Below are positions 6,398 through 10,246 of a stretch of 10,246 nucleotides of DNA, piece after piece (within the stretch, counting starts at the first letter, position 1; every line of letters starts with the position of its first letter). Where the stretch lies: positions 1 to 10,246 of the forward strand of contig CAYYWL010000041.1 in assembly GCA_964475135.1 (NCBI GenBank). The letters run 5' to 3'. Below the pieces are notes generated by a model, which ran no database searches, had not been told where the DNA came from, and saw only the letters and a list, made by a program, of their open reading frames with translations. The translations under genes and the position numbers were made by a program. Origin of the DNA: TMED14 sp964475135 (GTDB lineage Bacteria; Bacteroidota; Bacteroidia; Flavobacteriales; Schleiferiaceae).

Positions 6398-6861
6398 TGG
6401 CTACCGCCGAGCGCGGACCCCTCGACCTCAGCGCCGCTCCCACCGCAAAAGGGCGGCGCTTTGCGTTGGTGGTGAGTTCCTGGAATTCCGAAATCACAAA
6501 CGCCCTCGCCGACGGGGCGACCCGCGTACTTGAACAGCTCCGCGCCGACCGCGTGGACCGCTTTGACGTCCCTGGCAGCTTTGAACTCATCCACGGATGC
6601 AAGGTGCATGCTGAGTCCCTTGAGTACGATGCCGTAATCGCCATCGGCTCGGTGGTGCGCGGCGAAACACCCCACTTCGATTTTGTCTGCCAAGGCGTTA
6701 CCTACGGAATCGCCCGCCTCAACGCCACCGGCAAAACCCCGGTCATCTTCTGTGTGCTCACCGACGACACCTACCAGCAGTCCCTCGACCGCAGCGGAGG
6801 CCGCTTGGGCAACAAGGGCGAAGAAGCGGCGGTGGCGGCGGTGCAGATGGCAGCGTTTTAG
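6397..6861 (+). CDS. ribH: 6,7-dimethyl-8-ribityllumazine synthase
   Basis: RibH condenses 5-amino-6-ribitylaminouracil with 3,4-dihydroxy-2-butanone 4-phosphate to form lumazine, the penultimate step of riboflavin synthesis, in a cytoplasmic oligomeric shell or pentamer. The 154-residue length is typical. Motifs are SSWN (aromatic Trp29 at the substrate site), DVPGSFELI at 57-65 and AIGSVVRGETPHFDFVC at 82-98 with catalytic His93. The phosphate-site segment DRSGGRLGNKGEEAA includes Arg132. The start overlaps the TPR stop as TAATG, giving a clean N-terminus. The gene ends two bases before an assembly gap, so what follows it in the genome is not certain. No FMN riboswitch precedes it, consistent with its internal position in an operon. 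No other riboflavin genes are visible. Confidence 0.97.
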   Translation: MATAERGPLDLSAAPTAKGRRFALVVSSWNSEITNALADGATRVLEQLRADRVDRFDVPGSFELIHGCKVHAESLEYDAVIAIGSVVRGETPHFDFVCQGVTYGIARLNATGKTPVIFCVLTDDTYQQSLDRSGGRLGNKGEEAAVAAVQMAAF

Positions 6862-6862
6862 C

Positions 6863-6962
6863 NNNNNNNNNNNNNNNNNNNNNNNNNNNNNNNNNNNNNN
6901 NNNNNNNNNNNNNNNNNNNNNNNNNNNNNNNNNNNNNNNNNNNNNNNNNNNNNNNNNNNNNN
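6863..6962. other. Assembly gap (100 Ns)
   Basis: A run of exactly 100 N characters, the usual placeholder for a scaffold gap of estimated or unknown length. It begins two bases after the ribH stop and ends inside the phosphohexomutase frame. The mutase is missing an estimated 120-140 N-terminal codons compared with its family, so the true gap must hold at least about 350-400 bases if the join is correct. Confidence 0.98.
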
Positions 6963-6978
6963 TGCACGGCTGCACGGC
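6963..6978. repeat. Tandem duplicated 8-mer at the contig edge
   Basis: TGCACGGC occurs twice in direct succession at the very first bases after the gap. Read in the mutase frame it gives HGCTAG just before the active-site serine loop, which is compatible with natural coding sequence. It may be coincidence, or a small assembly artefact at a contig end. Confidence 0.4.
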
Positions 6979-8287
6979 GGGAATTGTGATCACGGCTTCG
7001 CACAACCCCAAGGAGTACAACGGATACAAGGTGTACTGGAGTGACGGTGGGCAGATTGTTCCGCCGCAAGACAAAGAGTTGCTGGGAGCCGTGCGCGCGG
7101 TGACCTTGGCTGACGTGAAGTGGTCGGGCGGAACCGGCGCAGTGCGCCCCCTCGGCCGCGAAACCGACGAGGCCTACTTGGGCGCGCTCGAAATGCTTTC
7201 GCTCAACCGCCAGGGTAATGCCGGATTGGGCATCGTGTTTACGGCGCTGCACGGAACCTCGATTACCCTACTCCCCGAATCGCTCAAGCGGTGGGGGTTC
7301 ACTAAGGTGGACGTGCTTGAAGCCCAGGCTACGCCGGACGGAAACTTTCCCACGGTGCACTCTCCCAACCCTGAGGAACCAGCTGCGCTGGCCCTCGCCG
7401 TGGCCCGAGCTGAGGAACTCGGATACGACTTCGTCGTGGGATGCGACCCCGACAGCGACCGCGTTGGTATTGCCGTCCGCAACGACCACGGAGACCTCGT
7501 GCTGCTCAACGGCAACCAGGCCGCAGCGGTGCTGATGGACTACGTGCTCGCGCAGCGTTCCGCCCAAGGAAGCATGCCTGCGAACCCCTTCGTGGCGAGC
7601 ACCGTGGTGACATCGCCCCTGCTGCTTCGTGTGGCCGAACACTACGGCGTGGAAGCCACCGAAACGCTTACCGGGTTTAAATGGATTGCGGAGCAAATCC
7701 GACTCCGCGAAGGCAAGCAAACATTTGTAGTCGGGGGCGAAGAAAGCTACGGCTACCTCGCGGGCGACTTTGTGCGCGACAAGGATGCGATCGGCTCAAC
7801 CTGTCTGCTCGCTGAGGCCGCGGCATTTCACGCCGCAAACGGGTCTAGTTTTTACCACGCCCTACTTGGCCTGTACGCCCGCCACGGAGTGCATCAGGAC
7901 GAGCTGCTGAGCGTGACTAAGCCTGGGCGCAGCGGACTCGAAGAAATTCAGGCGATTATGGCGCGCTTGCGCACGGCGACTCCGACTGAGGTGGCGGGGG
8001 TTCCGGTTGCCGCGGTGGTCGACTACCAGCAGCGCACTAAGCGGTTGCTGGCAAACGGGGCGACGAGCGCGTTGACGCTTCCCGCATCCAACGTGATCCA
8101 GCTGGTGATGGCCAACGGCGACCGCATCACGGCGCGTCCGAGCGGAACCGAACCCAAGATCAAGTACTACTTCAATGTACTTGGTGGTCACCTTGGCGAG
8201 GTTGACCAAACTGGTCAGTACCGCCGCGTTCGCGAAGAATTGGCCGCACGGGTCGACGCGTACCGCGAAGCGCTCCGGCAGTACTAA
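6963..8287 (+). CDS. Phosphoglucomutase/phosphomannomutase (PGM2-like hexose phosphate mutase), N-terminus lost in gap
   Basis: An alpha-D-phosphohexomutase, converting hexose 1-phosphate and 6-phosphate (probably glucose, possibly mannose or pentose) through a phosphoserine intermediate in the cytoplasm. The first complete codon is at 6965, leaving 440 residues; relatives are about 560-580 long, so the N-terminal part of domain 1 is missing. Numbered from that codon, the active-site serine loop ITASHNPKEYNGYK is at 9-22 (Ser12). The metal loop DPDSDR is at 161-166, the sugar-specificity loop GGEESYGY at 257-264 and the phosphate-binding loop RPSGTEPKIK at 391-400. The GGEESYGY and EYNGYKVYW sequences favour the PGM2-like branch common in Bacteroidota. 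The stop lies nine bases before the next gene, suggesting one transcript. Substrate preference cannot be fixed from sequence alone. Confidence 0.93.
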
Positions 8288-8296
8288 CTTGGTGGA

Positions 8297-9544
8297 ATGA
8301 AAATCATTTTTGTCCTCATCTTGGGACTCGCCGCGTGGGTCGTGGTGGCTCAGCCGCGCGCGCTGAATGCGCCGCAAGAAACCTGGTTCCACGCTGAAAT
8401 CACCCTGCGTCCCGCGATGGACGGGCAAGCTGCATGGTTACTACCGTTTGACATTGTGTCGGTGCAGCCCAAGGGCGCCGTGCGACCTGACATGTACGTC
8501 GCCAACGGAACCGAGCGAATACTCCTGGCGTACGCCGGTGCAACTCCGGACGGATACGAGCGCTACGAAATTCCGTACTTCCCTGGTGAGCTCGTGTGGC
8601 GCCGCTCCGGCCGAGCGCTGGACGGATTTTGGATCCGCCCAGACCGCGGCGAAAAGTACGCTTTGCTTCTCACGCTGGGCAAACGCCCGAGGTTTGCGCT
8701 CCCGAATCCACAAGGGTCCGAGCAACCTTTAGCTGACCGCTACGCGCTGCGTTTTCACCACCCGGACCAGCCGGCCGCACAGGGTAATCCAGGTATTGCC
8801 GTGCTCCGCGAAGGCGAGGACGGAACCGTCACCGGAACCATCATGACCGAGTCCGGCGACTACCGCTACCTAGCGGGCAACCGCCGCGGCAACCGCGTGC
8901 ACTTGAGCACCTTCAATGGGGTCTTTGCCTACGTGTTTGAGTTGGAGCTTCTCGAGGGCGGAGCCGTCCGCGGACGGCAAATCCTAAGCGCCACACGCGA
9001 CCAGGCCATTACGGGCAAGGCCGATCCCGACGCAAAGCTGGCCGACCCCACTACCCTAGCCGGCCTCAAGCCGGGGGTCGAATCGCTCACGTTTGCGCTT
9101 CCGCACTACCAGAGCGGCGCACTATTTAGCCCTGAACTTGGCAAGCCCGCCGTGATTCAAATCATGGGTTCGTGGTGCCCGAACTGCGTCGACGAAAGCA
9201 ACGCCTTTAGGCAGTTTCACGCGGCCTACCCCGACGTACAGTTTTTTGGTTTGACCTTTGAGCGGAGCGCGGAGCGCGAGCAAGCATTTGCCGCCGTCGA
9301 CAAGTTTGTGCGCGGACTGGACCTGCGCTACCCCATTTTGTTTGCGGGACGTGCCGAGCGCGGAGCCGTGGAGCGCGTGCTCGACGGGCTCGCCAATTTT
9401 TCGTCCTACCCGACGACCATTTACCTCGACAAAAAAGGTCGGGTGCGCAAGATTTACAGCGGGTTTTATGGGCCCGGAACTCCTGAGTACGAACCGTGGC
9501 TCCAGGAAACCATCGCCTTCATCGAAAAGCTTCGGGCGGAGTGA
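8297..9544 (+). CDS. Exported TlpA-like thioredoxin-fold protein with large N-terminal domain
   Basis: The 415-residue protein begins with a signal peptide (hydrophobic 3-18, likely cleaved after VVAQ; no lipobox), so it acts outside the cytoplasmic membrane. Residues about 25-265 form a beta-rich region with no motif I recognise, of the kind found ahead of thioredoxin domains in many Bacteroidota TlpA relatives. The C-terminal thioredoxin-like domain (about 272-412) has the redox motif SWCPNC with Cys294 and Cys297 and a cis-proline segment SSYPTTIYLDKKGRV with Pro372. It probably reduces or isomerises disulfides in envelope proteins, possibly in cytochrome or metal-centre maturation; the client is unknown. 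It starts nine bases after the mutase and shares a 4-base overlap with the following ykgJ-like gene, so it lies inside an operon. Confidence 0.87.
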   Translation: MKIIFVLILGLAAWVVVAQPRALNAPQETWFHAEITLRPAMDGQAAWLLPFDIVSVQPKGAVRPDMYVANGTERILLAYAGATPDGYERYEIPYFPGELVWRRSGRALDGFWIRPDRGEKYALLLTLGKRPRFALPNPQGSEQPLADRYALRFHHPDQPAAQGNPGIAVLREGEDGTVTGTIMTESGDYRYLAGNRRGNRVHLSTFNGVFAYVFELELLEGGAVRGRQILSATRDQAITGKADPDAKLADPTTLAGLKPGVESLTFALPHYQSGALFSPELGKPAVIQIMGSWCPNCVDESNAFRQFHAAYPDVQFFGLTFERSAEREQAFAAVDKFVRGLDLRYPILFAGRAERGAVERVLDGLANFSSYPTTIYLDKKGRVRKIYSGFYGPGTPEYEPWLQETIAFIEKLRAE

Positions 9545-10062
9545 AGAAGGGTCCCGAGGCGTTTTTAAAGCGTTTAAAGCGTCAGCCTCCACGCGACCTC
9601 GATGCCGTGGTACATGGGCTTCACGAGGCCGTGTTCGCCAAGACGGACTGCCTGACCTGCGCCAACTGCTGCAAGACAACCGGCCCATTGTGGACCGAGC
9701 GCGACAAGGATCGCGTAGCCAAGCGCTTGGGTCTCAAAACAGCTGATTTTGAAGCCAGCTACTTGCGACTCGACGAAGAGGACGACTGGGTGCTCAAGCA
9801 ACTGCCTTGCCCGTTTTTGGAGTCCGACAATGCCTGCTCCATTTATGAGGATCGCCCGAAGGCCTGCCGTGAGTACCCGCATACCGACCGAGTGAAGCAG
9901 GTCCAAATTTTGGAGTTGACCGCCAAGAATGCGTTGGTCTGCCCCGCAGTGGGCGAAATCGTCCAGCGGATGGAGGCGATATACGCCGAGAAGTCGGCTA
10001 CGCCCGCGGGGCGCGGAACGGCAGCAGCCACGATAGCGCCACGACGAGGACGGCGCCGATAA
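9541..10062 (+). CDS. YkgJ-family cysteine-cluster protein
   Basis: This 173-residue protein has the conserved cysteine pattern of the YkgJ / CxxCxxCC family (zinc- or iron-sulfur-binding, function not established): CLTCANCC (Cys37, 40, 43, 44), LPCPF (Cys90), ACSIYEDRPKACREYP (Cys99, 109) and VCPAV (Cys134). I place the start at the GTG at 9541 because it overlaps the TlpA stop as GTGA and leads straight into the family's basic N-terminal helix; an ATG 45 bases upstream would lie inside the TlpA gene. The family core ends near residue 148. The last 25 residues, Ala/Arg-rich and of low complexity, are translated from sequence antisense to the symporter gene, so they look like read-through to the next available stop. 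The family assignment is secure, the biochemical role unknown. Confidence 0.88.
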   Translation: MKKGPEAFLKRLKRQPPRDLDAVVHGLHEAVFAKTDCLTCANCCKTTGPLWTERDKDRVAKRLGLKTADFEASYLRLDEEDDWVLKQLPCPFLESDNACSIYEDRPKACREYPHTDRVKQVQILELTAKNALVCPAVGEIVQRMEAIYAEKSATPAGRGTAAATIAPRRGRRR

Positions 10063-10246
10063 GGTTGTACCAGAGGTAGCCGAGTTCGAGCCAGCCCGCA
10101 AGCGTTGCGGCGTGCAGGGAGAGGACGGCGGATTCCGCGAGGATTCCGCCCCAAAATACAGCCCGCCACGGTAGGCGCTTGAAGAGCCAGGCGCAGATGA
10201 AGATTCCGAGCATCGGCCCGTAAAACAGCGAACCGATGAGGTTGAC
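9998..10246 (-). CDS. Sodium:solute symporter family protein, C-terminal end (5' part outside window)
   Basis: The frame is open to the window edge, giving the last 82 residues of a membrane protein. About three hydrophobic helices are seen (roughly 3-20, 28-46 and 51-76 of the fragment), with the features SLFYGPMLGIF and LGYLWYNLIGAVLVV. These match the C-terminal helices of Bacteroidota SSS-family (SLC5-like) Na+/solute symporters. SSS proteins use the sodium gradient to import sugars, amino acids, sialic acid, vitamins or similar; the substrate cannot be told from this end. The protein stops at TAG shortly after the last helix. It converges on the ykgJ-like gene and overlaps it by 65 bases with no hairpin terminator visible between them. 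Confidence 0.75.
   Translation of the reverse strand, partial: VNLIGSLFYGPMLGIFICAWLFKRLPWRAVFWGGILAESAVLSLHAATLAGWLELGYLWYNLIGAVLVVALSWLLPFRAPRA

Noticed and set aside
6863..6962. Frames read across the N run joining ribH-strand sequence to the mutase
   Set aside because: The joined translation is an artefact of unknown bases; only the part after 6962 belongs to the mutase.
7268..7720. Open frame of 150 codons on the minus strand within the mutase gene
   Set aside because: Covers the metal-binding loop region of a well-supported mutase; shadow of biased codons.
1..10246. Search for CRISPR arrays, insertion sequences, tRNA genes, phage or toxin-antitoxin genes
   Set aside because: No repeated spacer pattern, terminal inverted repeats, transposase or recombinase motifs, or tRNA-like cloverleaf were seen; all coding space is explained by core genes.

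Overview
This window is a scaffold fragment from a GC-rich member of the Bacteroidota, most likely of Flavobacteriia/Flavobacteriales type. Three things point there. A GldI-like FKBP lipoprotein sits in an operon with an NrnA-type DHH phosphoesterase and a cyclophilin-FKBP lipoprotein. Starts lack clear Shine-Dalgarno sites, and intergenic regions carry TAnnTTTG elements (the Bacteroidota -7 box). Several proteins (PGM2-like hexose mutase, SWCPNC TlpA-like protein, DUF721 protein beside recF) look like versions typical of that phylum. Nothing indicates a plasmid, phage, insertion sequence, CRISPR array, tRNA or rRNA. Coding density is very high, with no intergenic stretch over 100 bases apart from the N-filled gap.

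Left part (1-4183): the 3' half of uvrB runs rightward to 963 and meets a leftward three-gene operon, nrnA-gldI-(cyclophilin/FKBP lipoprotein), at a hairpin terminator near 983-1013. The operon genes overlap by 13 and 4 bases, so they are probably translationally coupled. Its two downstream products are envelope lipoproteins of the prolyl-isomerase superfamily. ndk diverges from nrnA across a 54-base spacer containing a good -7 box.

Middle (4184-6861): ndk ends at a strong hairpin terminator whose T-tract runs into the stop of a small DUF721 protein. That gene lies directly behind recF on the minus strand. recF diverges from a membrane-anchored TPR protein gene across only 48 bases. In this spacer both genes have a TAnnTTTG box so close to the ATG that near-leaderless transcripts are predicted. 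The TPR gene overlaps ribH (lumazine synthase, riboflavin pathway) by one base.

Right part (6862-10246): a run of exactly 100 Ns (6863-6962) is an assembly gap. It removes the N-terminus of a phosphohexomutase, so the ribH-mutase linkage is scaffold-inferred. The mutase is followed after 9 bases by an exported thioredoxin-fold (TlpA-like) protein, then by a YkgJ-type cysteine-cluster protein that starts at an overlapping GTGA. The YkgJ reading frame converges on, and overlaps by 65 bases, the 3' end of a minus-strand sodium:solute symporter gene that leaves the window.

Overall this is core housekeeping DNA: repair, nucleotide and cofactor metabolism, envelope protein folding. I did not find a convincing new system. 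The points most worth a second look are the near-leaderless recF/TPR divergent promoters, the pairing of a degenerate FKBP (GldI) with an apparently intact dual-domain immunophilin lipoprotein, and the convergent ykgJ/symporter overlap.
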